Made by a program: the position numbers and the translations under genes. Below the pieces are notes generated by a model. That model saw only the letters and a list, made by a program, of their open reading frames with translations, was not told the origin of the DNA and made no database searches. Source: Hyphodiscus hymeniophilus (Eukaryota > Ascomycota > Leotiomycetes > Helotiales > Hyphodiscaceae). Taken from it: a DNA stretch of 64,000 bases. Of the stretch, positions 33,572-45,180 are shown piece after piece (position 1 is the first letter of the stretch; each line of letters starts with the position of its first letter). Where the stretch lies: the NCBI GenBank assembly GCA_016508695.1, contig VNKQ01000004.1, forward strand, positions 1,364,001-1,428,000, given 5' to 3'.

Positions 33572-35716
33572 TCACGATACTATGATAGTATGACTCCCAT
33601 TCAAACCAGCCATAGAGAAGCTTTTCCCTCGACCTACGAGGTTTGGAATCATCGCTCTGGGAACCGGCTTCCCATCGATAGAAATGCTAGGGAAAATCCC
33701 AGGATTCAAACATGGCAGAGTCAGAAGCCCTGATGTCCCAGCTGGCGTACTATACTCCAGCGTATATCCCCTTCCCCTCAACGTCCAACTCGCCCGAAAC
33801 TTCCCCAAACTTGTAGTAAAGCCTCCTTGCGCGCTACTAAGATCCCCGAACTGGGGAGCTAGCTTCCAAGTCCCGCCAGCTGGGCTGGTCACACTGAGAC
33901 CGACTATGTATTCCGTGAGCGCAGATGTAGGACCTGAAGACCAGCCATGCGAATGGGAGGGATAGGAGAAATCGTAATCATAACCCCTGCTTGACCTGTA
34001 CCCAAAACTTCCATTTGTCAAATACCCCTCCATGACCGTCGATTCAGTCCCGTTCGGGTTGTTGATATACCATCCCCAGCTCCTTCTGATAAGCTCCAAG
34101 GCACGATCAGCCTGACCGATAGAGAAATGCGCTTGTATCTCGAAGCCTGATATGAAAGGGGAAATATTCCCAGGGAGTTCGGGCGTCTCGGCACCGATTG
34201 GTGTCCAGTTTTTAAGGAGGTTGCTGGAAATACTTTGAGCTTTTGACGAGGTGTCTACGACGTCGAAAAGCACGGACATGCTATTTGCGTCTTGGGGGTT
34301 GAGTGTTGTGTCTGTAGCGTTGTCTTTGAAAGCGCCGTAGCTGTGGTCCCAGCAGTAGGTGTTGATTGCTGTCTTGAGGGCTGTTGCTTGGGAAGTCCAT
34401 GTCGCGTTGAGCTCAGTGGTGTCTTCTGCCCATATCGCGAGATCAGCTCCTGTGAGGAGGGTGTGATAAAGTCTAAGAAAGTGAGCGGAGTGTCTAAAGG
34501 AATGAGTTTTACGCACATCATGTTAGCTTCACTATTATTGAATCCTTGCTGCCACCTTGCCCAGTCTCTGATGCCTGTAACGTTCAGAAGTCCGCTCGGC
34601 CCTACTTTATCATAGATGTAGGTCATCGCTTTAAGGTATTTTGCCCAGTTCTCTTGGAGGAAGGCTAGGTCGTTACTGTAGAGCAGGTAATTGTATGTGC
34701 CGACCATCGACCACATATGATAAGTGTCACTTCCCTCTTGCAACAGCGGCGGACCAGCTTCAGGAAATGCCCCAGTTGCTGCATTCTCCTCACTATTAGC
34801 AAAAACACCCTCAATGACGGTAGAGACACACCTGATTGTCATACATGGTTTGCAAAGCATTCTTGACACTGGCCAGATCTCTTATACTAACAAATGTCGA
34901 AGGCACAGCTATAAACATATCTCCCGGCCACACAGCGCGATCTCTTTTAGCTCCGTCCACGATTATGGTGTCTCCCGGGCCAAGAGTGCCATTGTTCGAC
35001 CACCCATTTATAACAAATGGTACTCCTCGCCCAAAATTCACGGGTACTGCATTTGTCTGGAGGGTGTAGGCACCAGAGTACCATATCCTGTTGAGCAACT
35101 CATCACTGGAATGAAAGTAGCCTTGGTATGCCTGCAGATTCGCCCAAGTAGGCTGGAATCCAATATCGAGGCTAATGCCGGTGAGCTGCACTGTGGTAGT
35201 TGAATTCGTAACCAGAAACAACGTCACATAACGGAATCCTCCCCGTAATTTGTTGTCAGGCATGACATAGGTCTTCTTCCCGGGAGTAGTGAAATTTGAA
35301 TAGATAGCTCCATCCGGTCCTTTGAACTCTCCATTGGATGAGTCTGACCATTCGCCAATCCAGTTCTTGCCTTCAGTAAATGCAAGTCCAATTTGTCCTG
35401 GACCATTGGCAGTGTACTCGAGCGTGATTAAGCCGCCGACCTCTTTGCCAAAGTCGAATACAAGTTGAGATCCATTGCCAGACAGTTTTGCAGAGCCAGA
35501 GTATGGTGAAATGAGGTTTCCATTTTGAGCCGAAAGGATTGACTTTGGAGAGACCGTTCGAGAGGATGGGGCGTAGATATTAGACTGCCACGGGCCTGGG
35601 AAGGCAGTATCAGCAGGACCCGAGCATGTGGTATTTTTCCAACAATTCTGCGCAGTAGTGTTGGCTAATAGAGAAAGAAGAATTAAGAAATGAGCGATGC
35701 TCTTGCTCAGGGCCAT
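33572..35716 (-). CDS. Secreted GH78 alpha-L-rhamnosidase
   Basis: Extracellular glycosidase that releases terminal L-rhamnose from plant glycosides or pectic side chains. Exons 35716-34832, 34788-34517 and 34472-33572 give 685 residues. A signal peptide (SIAHFLILLSLLANTTAQ) starts the protein. The N-terminal beta-sandwich follows, with LVFDFGKEVGGLITLEY. The (alpha/alpha)6 barrel begins near FHSSDELLNRIWYSGAYTLQ and carries the hallmark acid motif DGAKRDRAVWPGDM, then GSDTYHMWSMVGTYNYLLY. The C-terminal sandwich includes HSHGWSSGPTSALTEYIVGL and ends HTIIVS. Many NxS/T sites fit secretion. The introns are very short (43 and 44 nt). The first needs an acceptor TGAG (ending 34789), because the preceding TAG would put a stop codon in frame, so that junction is the least certain. 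Confidence 0.9.
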
Positions 35717-36193
35717 TTTTGTTTAAATGTGAAGATGGTTCGAGGAAGGGATAAAAAAAGTCAATTAGATCGTCCATCTTGCAGGAATAAGGCAAACGTT
35801 TGTAGGAGCTGAAGGTTCAGATAGATTCCTTCGAGCTCGGTGTTTGAGATGGACCGAAAAGTTGTTTTTCCGGATCGGCAGAACTTAGATACATGCTGGT
35901 CCTGGGGATGTGTGCGGGGAAATCAATTCAAGCAGATACCTTCCGTTGGCAGGAGTATGAAAGGAAGGGGTTTTGCTGATCCGCAAACATGCTCTTCGGT
36001 CAAACATATGTCGAGGAGCGGGGACCCTGCTATATAGCGATCCTTGGTCCAAAGTTCGTAAAGTCACCGGAGTGGTTGATAGACGAGGAGATTGAGGCAG
36101 GGCTGGGATCCAATAGGGGTTGTTGGGAGCGGTTCATTGATTGAGCCAATTCAGTGATCAGGCGGACTTCACGACTCATAACTGAATTTCTGA

Positions 36194-36239
36194 AGATGTT
36201 CCGATCATCATACACCTACAACTATACATCGGAACATCT
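36194..36239. repeat. Perfect 12-bp inverted repeat, 22-nt spacer
   Basis: AGATGTTCCGAT at 36194-36205 and ATCGGAACATCT at 36228-36239 are exact reverse complements. It lies about 480 nt upstream of the rhamnosidase start codon. It could form a hairpin or be a spaced dimer site. Confidence 0.6.
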
Positions 36240-36890
36240 GGCATTGAAGCTTGAAGGAGCCATTGAGTGAATTCGATATGCCGCAACTTGTGGCTTGGAA
36301 CAAGCGCCGCCCAGGCCGCCTCATGGTTAATCAATCCGATAGATGGCCTCCAAGATGCTGTCAGCCAGCACGTGATAGACGTGTTGAAGCAAGCGCCTTG
36401 CCTCCAAAGTGCAGACCTGCAATGGGTTGGACTTCTGATGAAAAGAGAACGGGACAGCGAAGCGTTACTGGAGTTATATAGCTTTCTCCACACTCAATGA
36501 ATGCCGAGCTTTGTTTGACAGATGATGGACAAAGTGCCGTCAGAGTTGACGCCTTCCGGCGTGAAGTACCCCGCAAGGGGTGCAGGAGCTTTGTCGAAAG
36601 GATAACTTCCTCCCTGCTAAGATTTTGACTGCCACAAGAGATCATGATAGCAACACTAGATCTATCTGCCTACACAGTGTGACGACTACCCATTTTTGCA
36701 TCACGACGGACGGATCTGGATCACAAAGCTCGTCTCTTCATTATAAATGGAGACTCGGTCAGTGCATTGAGTAAGTGCTGACGGGTCTCAACTCGGAAAT
36801 AAGGTTCTCAGTTAACGGCGAGGACGGCTAGGAGTGGATAGGGTCAGGAGAGAGGAGAAGACAGAACAAAAATGCATGCTGTTACTACGA

Positions 36891-36925
36891 GAACAATAAC
36901 AACAACAACAACAACAATAACACAA
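36891..36925. repeat. AAC-type trinucleotide microsatellite
   Basis: A run of AACAAC units with AAT interruptions. Confidence 0.75.
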
Positions 36926-37295
36926 ACACGTGGAAAGAGATAGTAGACTGCCATCGGAACCACTGTGATCTGAATACAATCCCATGTCTGACGGCAGCTT
37001 GCAGTCGTCCCAGCTGTCAGTTTATGCAGACTGAAAGTCTGAAAGGTTGAATAGAGCAGGGGTTGGATAACCACCAGCGAGGGCCAGCCAGGCACTTCAC
37101 TTCTTCGCTAAAGAGCAGGGCAGGCTTCATAGGCCATTCGACATCACCTCCAAATCAATACCTTACTGCATCGGCTACCCAGACAGTATCGGTCTCTATC
37201 CTGTGTACCATGTGTGGACCATATCAAAGTATCTGACCGCTTCTGTTTCTTTGTATCTTTAACCCCCAGTACAACCTCTCAAACGGCGGCTCCCG

Positions 37296-37379
37296 ATGAG
37301 CTCACCGTTTGACGATCGAAAACGAGTGCTAGCCAACGCAGCAAGGGGGTTGAGGAACCGCTCCGCGAATTACTCATGA
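37296..37379 (+). promoter_or_regulatory. Upstream reading frame overlapping the ZDS1 start (ATGA)
   Basis: An ATG at 37296 opens a 27-codon frame (MSSPFDDRKRVLANAARGLR...) whose TGA (37377-37379) overlaps the proposed ZDS1 ATG (37376-37378). This arrangement would favour reinitiation or repression of ZDS1 translation if the messenger starts upstream of 37296. Alternatively the true exon 1 is different. Confidence 0.4.
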
Positions 37380-40300
37380 AGGTATGTAGTCCACGATATC
37401 CGATACGAGGTCCATATGGCAGAAGAGTCTGGTACCTACTGCTCGTTGCCCAGGACTTGCGCGTGCTCTCCTAGGCTGCACGCAGGATATGGGGGTCGCG
37501 CCATCGGTCTGCGCAAATTCGTTCTTCAGAGAAACCTAATGCATGAATATGTGCTAACCAATCCCCCTCTTTGCAGACCTCGTCGAGACCTCGGGAGATT
37601 GGTGGAAGTTTTGCGAGTAGAAGGGGCCATGCAGGTCAACTATCGATAAGTGATTCGAACCACCACGTTACTGAGGCAATCGGAGACATGTATGGCGACG
37701 ACGATGACTACAGCCCTAAACGCGAATCTCGGCCCCTAAGCTTCATCACCTCCCCTCTTCAAGAGACCATCGACCCTGAAACCCCATACTTCGATTCGAA
37801 CAAGACATCGAAACAGAGACCTCAACCATCTACAAATGGCAACGTAGGGAAGAAAGCGCACACATCACCTGCGATGCTCCAAAGCCCTAGAGGTGGTTCC
37901 TTTGATAAGGGCCAATTGTCGCCTTCGCTATCACTTCGAGATCGCAATGTCTCAGACACAGCGAACGCCCAATTTCCACTCCCCAAAGACATAGATTACG
38001 GATCCGATCCCACGGCGATCGCGCAGGAACTCAACAACCTACAGGCTTTACGGCGGATGTCTATGGATGTTGGGAATACTAGTGATCCAGATTTGCCATC
38101 CTTTCAAGGAGTTTCATTCATGCCATCGGTGGCTCCCACTGGAGATGATCATGAAGATGACCCATCAAGGCTTTTCTGGGTTCCAGCTAGGGTACATCCT
38201 GAGCTCGCACCTATGGAATTCAAGACCTTCCTGGAGAATCGAGTTCAAACCATCAAACGACGCTCAGGGGAGCAGACTTCACTATCACCCGATGGCATAG
38301 AACGCAGTGGATCGGGGGAAGCCTGAGAAGGAAGAAGTCGATGTTATCACGGCAGATTGACAACGATGGTGGTCGCGGTGCTATTGGATACAAGGATGGA
38401 GCGGAGCAGTTAGAGAGAAAGAAGTCTCTATCCCACAATCAGGCGCCGGAACTGAAGATTGCCGACCTGCAGGAACTGGATGCGCTGGTGAGGGATCCAT
38501 CTAAGGCCATGCAAAAGTTGAGCTTGGAGACGGGAAATCGACAGAATGCAGCAGAAGTATCGGCAGATGAAGACATGCCCATTCTACCCCAGGCGCCTGG
38601 TATAGGACTGAGAAGATCTACGCGCACAACATACAGGAGAGGAAGTCTAAGGAAAGGAGAGAGGGTGCCATTTTCGAAGCGTGCTGGTACTATACGAGGA
38701 GACACAGATGGAGAAGAGTCGCCGGTTTCGTCACCGGTCGATGGAAAAGCAGCGTTTGGCCATGCCCTGACCAAGGTCCAATCCGAGCCCACAACCACCG
38801 AGAATTTCTCACGCCCAAATCGTGGTGCCCGCCGGCTTCAAAATATCCAGCAGATAAGCCCGAACATTCAGCTACCTCCTGCGGATAGCATGGTAAACAG
38901 TATACTTGGAGGAAATGACGGCAATCCATCAAAGCCCGCCACAGAGGACGCCCCTCAACCTCCCAAATCAGCTCCACTCCCAAGAGCCAACACTTTCCCC
39001 AGGAACGATGTTCCGGTACCCCAAATTGTAGAAACACCTCCTCCACCTGAGGAGCCATCAGAGCCACAAATGCCCAAGCAGACTCAGCAATTTCCAGAAA
39101 GAATATCGTCTCAAAACCAACCTCCTATTCAGCAGAAATCTATCGTTCCAGAGCCCCCGCCAAGATCCAGCAAACGGCCTACTCTAGATCGTCAGACCTC
39201 TTCAAGTACTCAGTCTATCCCAAAAATATCTGTGCCAAATCAGACTTTAAATCAAATGGCCCAACATCCCTCCCCGCTTCCAGGAAGTAGCGCTCGAACA
39301 GACACTCTTACTTTCATTCCTACACTGGAGGAAAAGAAACCGGACAAAAAATCGAAGAGAGAAAAGGACGAGGATAGTGGATCAAGGAAAACCAGCTGGG
39401 GTTGGTTCAAAGGCAGCGACGAGAAGGACAAGAAAGAGAAGAAGAAAGACGACGACCAAAAGGAAAGTAAAAAGAGTAAAGCGAAAGTTGTTATCGAGAA
39501 GGCCCATGATAACGCACGCCTGGACGTTTTACAATCTACGATGGACACTGCTGTTGCTCGTGGGAGAGAAAGCTTACTTCTCGATCGTGACAGCGTTGAG
39601 AACAAGCTGCAAGACGAGAGGAAGAAAGACAGTAGCCGGAAATCTGGCGAAGGCAAGAAAGAAAAAGATGGTCTTTTCTCATCATTCTTCGGTGGCGGTA
39701 AAAAGAAGAGTGACCGAGACTCCGGCGGAAAGAAAGGTAGCTCTCTACGAACGCTTTCGCCAGATCCACCGCATCGTGATTTGAAGCCTGACATCGATTA
39801 CAACTGGACCAGATTCTCGATTCTTGAAGAGAGGGCTATTTACAGGATGGCTCATATCAAACTAGCAAATCCACGTCGAGCGCTGTACAGCCAAGTTCTA
39901 CTCAGCAACTTCATGTACTCATATTTGGCCAAAGTACAACAAATGCATCCTCAGATGCAAATACCGCAGTCTGCGTTACAAAAGAAACAGGAGGCGGAGA
40001 GGCAACAGAAAGAGCAAGAACAGCGGTACAGAGAGGAGCAGCAACAGCGCCAGGATAGCGGAGGGGAGCAATACAGATATGATTACCATCAGGTAGGTGT
40101 TCTCCAGAGGGGACTTAACTTGGCTAACAAGTAAAAGGGTATCGCCCAATATGCCGAACCTCAAAATCACAGTTCCGAGGGTGTGAACTACGTAGACGAT
40201 TCGCAAATATACGATTACGATCACCAAGACGAGGACTCGTCGCATGGGCAGAGCTCTCAACGACCACAATCGAGGGCATCCCAACACCACACAGAGAATG

Positions 40301-40395
40301 GCTATGGTGAGCAAAATCAGCAGTATGGACATTACCAATACAGCCATGATAGCCACGACCGCCGAGCTGAAGATGACGAAGAAGATATGTGGTGA
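37376..40395 (+). CDS. ZDS1: Zds1/Zds2-family protein, with an apparent frameshift
   Basis: Regulator of PP2A(Cdc55) and Cdc42-linked polarity and mitotic exit in yeast. Exon 1 is 2 codons (37376-37381); intron 37382-37576; the main exon runs 37577-40092; intron 40093-40137; last exon 40138-40395. The N-terminus holds SISDSNHHVTEAIGDMYGDD and LFWVPARVHPELAPMEFKTF. After ...SPDGIERSGSGEA the frame stops at 38324-38326, yet the family continuation SLRRKKSMLSRQID follows at once in another frame. One more G in the GGGGG run at 38314-38318 would restore it. The C-terminal Zds domain is intact: DIDYNWTRFSILEERAIYRM, AHIKLANPRRALYSQVLLSN, FMYSYLAKVQ. A Lys/Glu-rich middle and a Gln/His/Asp-rich tail surround it. 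I read this as one intact gene with a consensus indel; a real frameshift allele is the alternative. Confidence 0.85.
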
Positions 40396-41167
40396 GTGTA
40401 TTGTAGACGGCGCGTTTGCGTAATGCTTCTGTTTCGATGCATATACGATGGAGTACGGGCGCTTTCCACATTAGGACGGATGGAGGGTCATGGTTGGGTT
40501 GAGTGTTTTCGGGAAGGAATCAATCGTTGAAAGCATAGCGTCTGGTGATTGAACTTTTCATACGGAAGTCCTGGGATAGGGCTATTTCTTGTCTTTTGCG
40601 ATTGCAAGAGACAATGAACTGTTTATATGTACCAATAACTTAGAATCTGGCTCTTGCTTCGAGGCAAAGTGGACCGAGAATGATGACTGCCAGCTGCTGA
40701 TCGATCCATGTTCCACTATGTGCGAGGTGACGAGGCTATGCAATAATCTGACTGAAACATTTTCAAATAGCAGCCTGATCAGGAGGCTCAAAGGCGGATT
40801 ACTTGTCATGGCAATGAACACGCACGCAACGGTCAATGAGTGCAGTTTGCGAACCAGGGGGTTTCACAATATTCTGTCCAAACGATCCAAGTAGTTGGCA
40901 GTTCAAGTATTCGCTGTTATCTTAAAAGGCTTAACTGTTTCGAACGATTTGATCGTGACGTGTGGGCTCCATATTGATTCCAAGCAATCCAGGCAACATA
41001 CTACTGGATAGACTGGATAAGCGGGGAGCTACCTGTACAGCCCGCCAGCCCGGCCTCCGCCTTGCTTGCAGCATTTCAAGACGACAACCTTTCCACCTCA
41101 AGCACAAATCTCGAGATCGCCTTCTACCTTCGCTACTGGGTCTTGGATATTACCAAGTAATAGAACG
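40396..41167. other. Intergenic region, ZDS1 to HSE1
   Basis: ZDS1 3' flank and HSE1 promoter. No other supported gene. Confidence 0.6.
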
Positions 41168-43383
41168 ATGTTCCGCGCTCAGCAGAACGCTTTTGACGAT
41201 GTCGTCGGTGAGTTATCAGTCTTTCAAACGCTCACTTGATTTGAACATTTCAGCCCGTACAGCTACTGACTCGGATCCAGCCAAGGCGACCGACGAGAAT
41301 CTGACGTCCGAGAACTGGGAGTATATTATGGATGTGTGCGATAAGGTTACGACAGAAGACAATGGCGCCAAAGATGCCGTGGCGACCATGATAAAAAGGC
41401 TGGCACATCGAAACGCAAACGTTCAGCTATATACTCTGGAGGTCCGAAAATATACTGTAACTCCTGTATCTGCAAGACGCTCTTGCTAATGTTCCCTCTA
41501 GCTTGCCAACGCCCTTAGCCAGAACTGCGGGGTCAAGATGCACCGGGAGCTTGCTTCGAGGGCCTTTACAGACGCCTTATTACGGCTAGCGAATGATCGT
41601 AACACACATCAGCAAGTCAAGGCGAAGATCCTAGAACGAATGCAGGAATGGGCGGAAATGTTCAAGGACCCGGATCTGGGCATCATGAATGACCAATACC
41701 ACAAGCTCAAGAGCATGAACCCTAATCTACACCCTCCTTCGGCACCGCAGAAGAGTAGACTCACAGATGTGGATCGCCAGAAAGAAGAGGAAGAATTGCA
41801 GATGGCGTTGAAGTTGTCGATTCAAGACAAGGCTACACAGGCGCAAGCAAAGGCTACTCCGCCAGCAGGTTCAGCTGGACCATCGCAAGCTCAGCCCTCA
41901 TCACAAATTCCGGTTTCATCTGGCACAACTGCCGCGACTGTATCTCGGGTCAGAGCCTTATTCGATTTCCAAGCCACCGATCCCGACGAATTGACGTTCC
42001 GAAAAGGCGATATTATTGCAGTTCTAGAGTCAGTATACAAAGATTGGTGGAAGGGGCTCTTGAGAGGACAGACTGGCATTTTCCCTCTCAACTATGTTGA
42101 AAAACTTGCAGATCCTACCCCGGAAGAAATGCAGAGAGAAGCACAGATGGAGGCAGAGGTCTTTGCGGAGATAAAAAATGTGGAGAAGCTGCTCACATTG
42201 CTGAGTACATCAACCTCGGAGCTGAACGTACGGGACAACGAGGAAATCACGGTATGTCAAGCGCTACTTCGTGCCAATACTACAACTAACATTCAAAGAA
42301 ACTCTATCATTCCACGCTGGCGATCCGACCAAAGCTCATAGAGCTGATTGGAAAGTACTCTCAGAGAAAAGGTACACATTTCAGCCTTGTCACGTGCTTC
42401 AGACTACTAACTTCCTTTAGATGATTTCACACAACTCAATGAGAGGTTCATTAAGTCTTGCCGGGATTATGAAAATCTATTAGACGCATCAATGACTCAA
42501 GCTCAGCCAGCATATCAGTATGGGCGCCAACAACAACATGGTTACGGTGGAGGTTATCCCCCTCAAGCCGCAGCACCCCAGCAGCAAAATCCGCAGCGTT
42601 ACTACACCCCTAATCCCCAGCAAGGTATGTATAGAATCGGATGATATCAACCAAGGTATCAGTATCTAACCCCTCAACAGAACCACAATACCCACAACAG
42701 CCTTCGTCGCCTCAGGGCTACCCTCCCCCGCGCAATGGACCAGCCCCCTTTTACGTTGTTGCAGGGCAACAGCAGCGTCCGAATCAACAAGCCCCATCTG
42801 AACATCAGGAATCCCAGTTCCAACCAGGTGGAGCAACCCCTCGCATACCTTCAGGGACAAAACCCCTGCACCTCTCCAAACCAGTTCCCCACCCCTTAGC
42901 CAATACCCCATGCAGCAACCACAAACCGGTCACCGACCTCAAAGCACATACTCCAACCCACAAGAGCTTGCTACGTCGGTATATGATTCGCCCGTCAACA
43001 ACCCAAATTCTGCAAGTGCATACAGTGCTTCCGTCTACTCCCAAGAAGACGCTTATGCCTCAACCACTTCACTCGACCAACAACAGCCGCCTCCCACCCA
43101 GCAACGTTACAACGCTTACCAACCCACTCAACAACCTCAGCAAACTGGATATGAAGCTCTAGCGCCATCCCAGCAAACTCCTCACATGCCTCCTTCAGCC
43201 CCAACGAATGCTGGCTACCCTGCAATCGACGCGAGACAAACTTTACCAAGCCAAGGTCAATACAAGCCGTATCAGCGCCCAGGATCTGCTGGTCCAGGTC
43301 CACAGCAGCCTCCTAGTGGTCCAAGCGCGCCTCCTGGCGGTCCTAATCCCCAAGACTTTTATAGACAATCGACTGCATACTAA
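41168..43383 (+). CDS. HSE1: ESCRT-0 subunit Hse1 (VHS-UIM-SH3-GAT), apparent frameshift near the C-terminus
   Basis: Partner of Vps27 in ESCRT-0, which sorts ubiquitinated cargo at endosomes. Exons 41168-41207, 41281-41441, 41502-42251, 42299-42371, 42421-42624 and 42681-43383. Using the CCAG acceptor ending at 41280 gives DDVVAKATDENLTSENWEYI, the family VHS start. Then follow LANALSQNCGVKMHRELASR, the UIM EEEELQMALKLSIQD, the SH3 domain RVRALFDFQATDPDELTFRK to GIFPLNYVEKL, and the GAT segment NVEKLLTLLS to KLYHSTLAIRPKLIELIGKY. The second intron uses the rare donor GTCCGA. The Q/P-rich tail is read in one frame up to about 42840 and in another from about 42870 (STYSNPQELATSVYDSPV). One missing base in a homopolymer there would join them. 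Otherwise a short weak intron (42777-42817) is possible. Confidence 0.9.
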
Positions 43384-43739
43384 TACGTTAATCGAGGGCG
43401 TTTCTCGGAGCCAGTTCGTCACTTTGTGAATGGATGGATGGAGGGCAAGGAAGTTCACTTGTACCATAGGTCAATTAGTGCGTGAATACCATGTATTGAA
43501 GTATAGTCCGAACGACGCAACCGAGGTTGTGCTTTGGGTGCTCATATCCTTTTGTCTGTTATCCACTCCTATGATAAGATCACTCAAGAGATCTCAGCCA
43601 TAGGGACCGTTCCACATTCGATCACTGTTCATCCCAGAAGCCGAATTCCTCAAATGATCCTGCAAATTAGGATCTATCCATCCATATCATGTCCATCCCG
43701 AACCCTCGGAACAATCTTGACGATATACTCATTCAAGTT
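43384..43739. other. Intergenic region between converging genes
   Basis: 3' flanks of HSE1 and the unidentified minus-strand gene. Nothing else seen. Confidence 0.6.
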
Positions 43740-44387
43740 TCAAACACACTGTGGCCATCTCGGCAGCAAATTCGCCCAATTGGATCTCAAACCGCCCTTA
43801 GCCTGTGTAGCCCTACCCCGTAGGTTGTACTGATGTGTTACTGGGATCTGAACTGGTTCGCGGACTCCGTGCAACAACTCCCATCCTTCGTCCGAGCTGA
43901 TGAATGCAAGAGCTTCGGGGTCGAGCTCTGCTAGTGGTCGTACTCGTCGGACTGATCCATGAACACGCTTCTGACGTGGCTGTCTGGTATACTGACAACG
44001 ACGTCCGCGAGCGCGAGCGCGAGCTTGACCACGACGAGCGGCTTTCGCGAGAACTTCAGAGCGGAGAGACATCATCAGCATCTCAGGGATGTTGAGAAGG
44101 CTCATGGCAAACTCGTCATCTGGCGTTATTAGCTAGGTGCTTGATGTAATTGATTTGAACGACAATTCAGACGTACCATACTCAGGGAAAGGTGTCGTCT
44201 CACACTTCTTGACTCGTTCACAAAGAAACTCCTTGAGCATTACACCTCCTTGCGCCTCGTCATCACTGCTTTCGTCCTTTAGACTACCCGTACGGACAAT
44301 CTCGTAAGTGGACAGCAGGGCGTCACTGGCAGACGACATTGGTGGGAGGATCTGACCGCGTGACATGGAATCTGGCACATCAGACAT
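43740..44387 (-). CDS. Unidentified Arg-rich protein (5' end uncertain)
   Basis: I do not recognise this protein. Exons 44387-44177 and 44119-43740 (57-nt intron, GTACGT donor, GCTAATAAC branch, phase 1) give 196 residues from the first ATG. The N-terminus is Ser/acidic (MSDVPDSMSRGQILPP, LKDESSDDEAQGG). After MLKEFLCERVKKCETTPFPEYDDEFAMSL-type sequence comes a very basic block (residues about 90-125, rich in RGQARARARGRR and RQPRQKRVHG). The end is SNWANLLPRWPQCV. Upstream, in frame, an acceptor at about 44429 would add SPSRRRTSSIS before the Met, so a longer N-terminus is likely. Possible upstream exons at 44585-44720 code RTLFERAGRGRQQHFTFKPA in a different phase, and I could not join them. 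The basic block suggests nuclear or RNA/DNA contact. Confidence 0.5.
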
Positions 44388-45180
44388 GCTGATGGAAGAG
44401 GTACGACGGCGGGAAGGTGAGACTAGGACAATGCATTAGCTGGATTGCTTCGATTGTATGAGAAACCTTTGAGAGATTTGGATACATCTTTTATGATGTA
44501 GGAGAAGCGAAGTTCAGGCAAGAGTCCAAACGTAGAACAACTTCTGCACGATTTGGATATGTATAAATGCAGATATGTACTTACTAGTGACGCCTCCTTC
44601 TTCAAGAGAATCCTCATTGCTATGATCGAGTCAGTGACTGTGGTTGGCACGTATGCAGGCTTGAAGGTGAAGTGTTGTTGACGTCCACGTCCGGCACGCT
44701 CGAAAAGCGTACGAAAGACGCGGCCTCCTACGATGAACGCAGGAGGTTGTATCGATGGAAGGAATTGTTAGAAGATAGGTTGCTTACAGTTTCTTTGGTG
44801 TCGGCTTCTGGGACTACATTGAGCCAAGCACTAGAAGGGAAGCCATGGTATCGAACGGGTGCAAGTGTGATGTCGAGATGTCGAGGTTTGGGAATGATCA
44901 AGACGAGAAGTGTCGCACATTAGATCCTTTAAACGAAGCGAGCTATTGTTGAGCTATGAAGAAGCAAAGAGAATGGATGAGGCGTCCTGGAAAGTGAGAA
45001 GTTGCTGTAGTTCACTTTGGAATGGGTGTTCAAAGGTGAAGTGTAGAAAGCAAGACGGAGACGGGACACGTGAAGTCGGCTTAGGAGACACGACATGACA
45101 AAATCAGAACAAACTTTGGCAGAAAACACTTTAAACCCTTTCGTTTATATACAGCAAAGCTTGAGTACTTACTCATCCAC
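44388..45180. other. Region upstream of the Arg-rich gene
   Basis: Probably contains unresolved 5' exons of the minus-strand gene. Donor-like GTAAGC near 44790 and GTAAGT near 44585, and acceptor-like CATAG near 44626 and CCTAG near 44429, are all well formed. No single frame joins them convincingly. Confidence 0.4.

Larger units (their letters stand above)
35717..37375. other. Intergenic region with inverted repeat and microsatellite
   Basis: No supported gene in about 1.65 kb. Contains a perfect 12-bp inverted repeat (36194-36239), an AAC-type microsatellite (36891-36925) and, next to ZDS1, an upstream reading frame (37296-37379). Confidence 0.55.

Noticed and set aside
40582..40894. Open frames on both strands between ZDS1 and HSE1
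   Set aside because: Overlapping antisense frames of about 85-100 codons in an intergenic region, without features.
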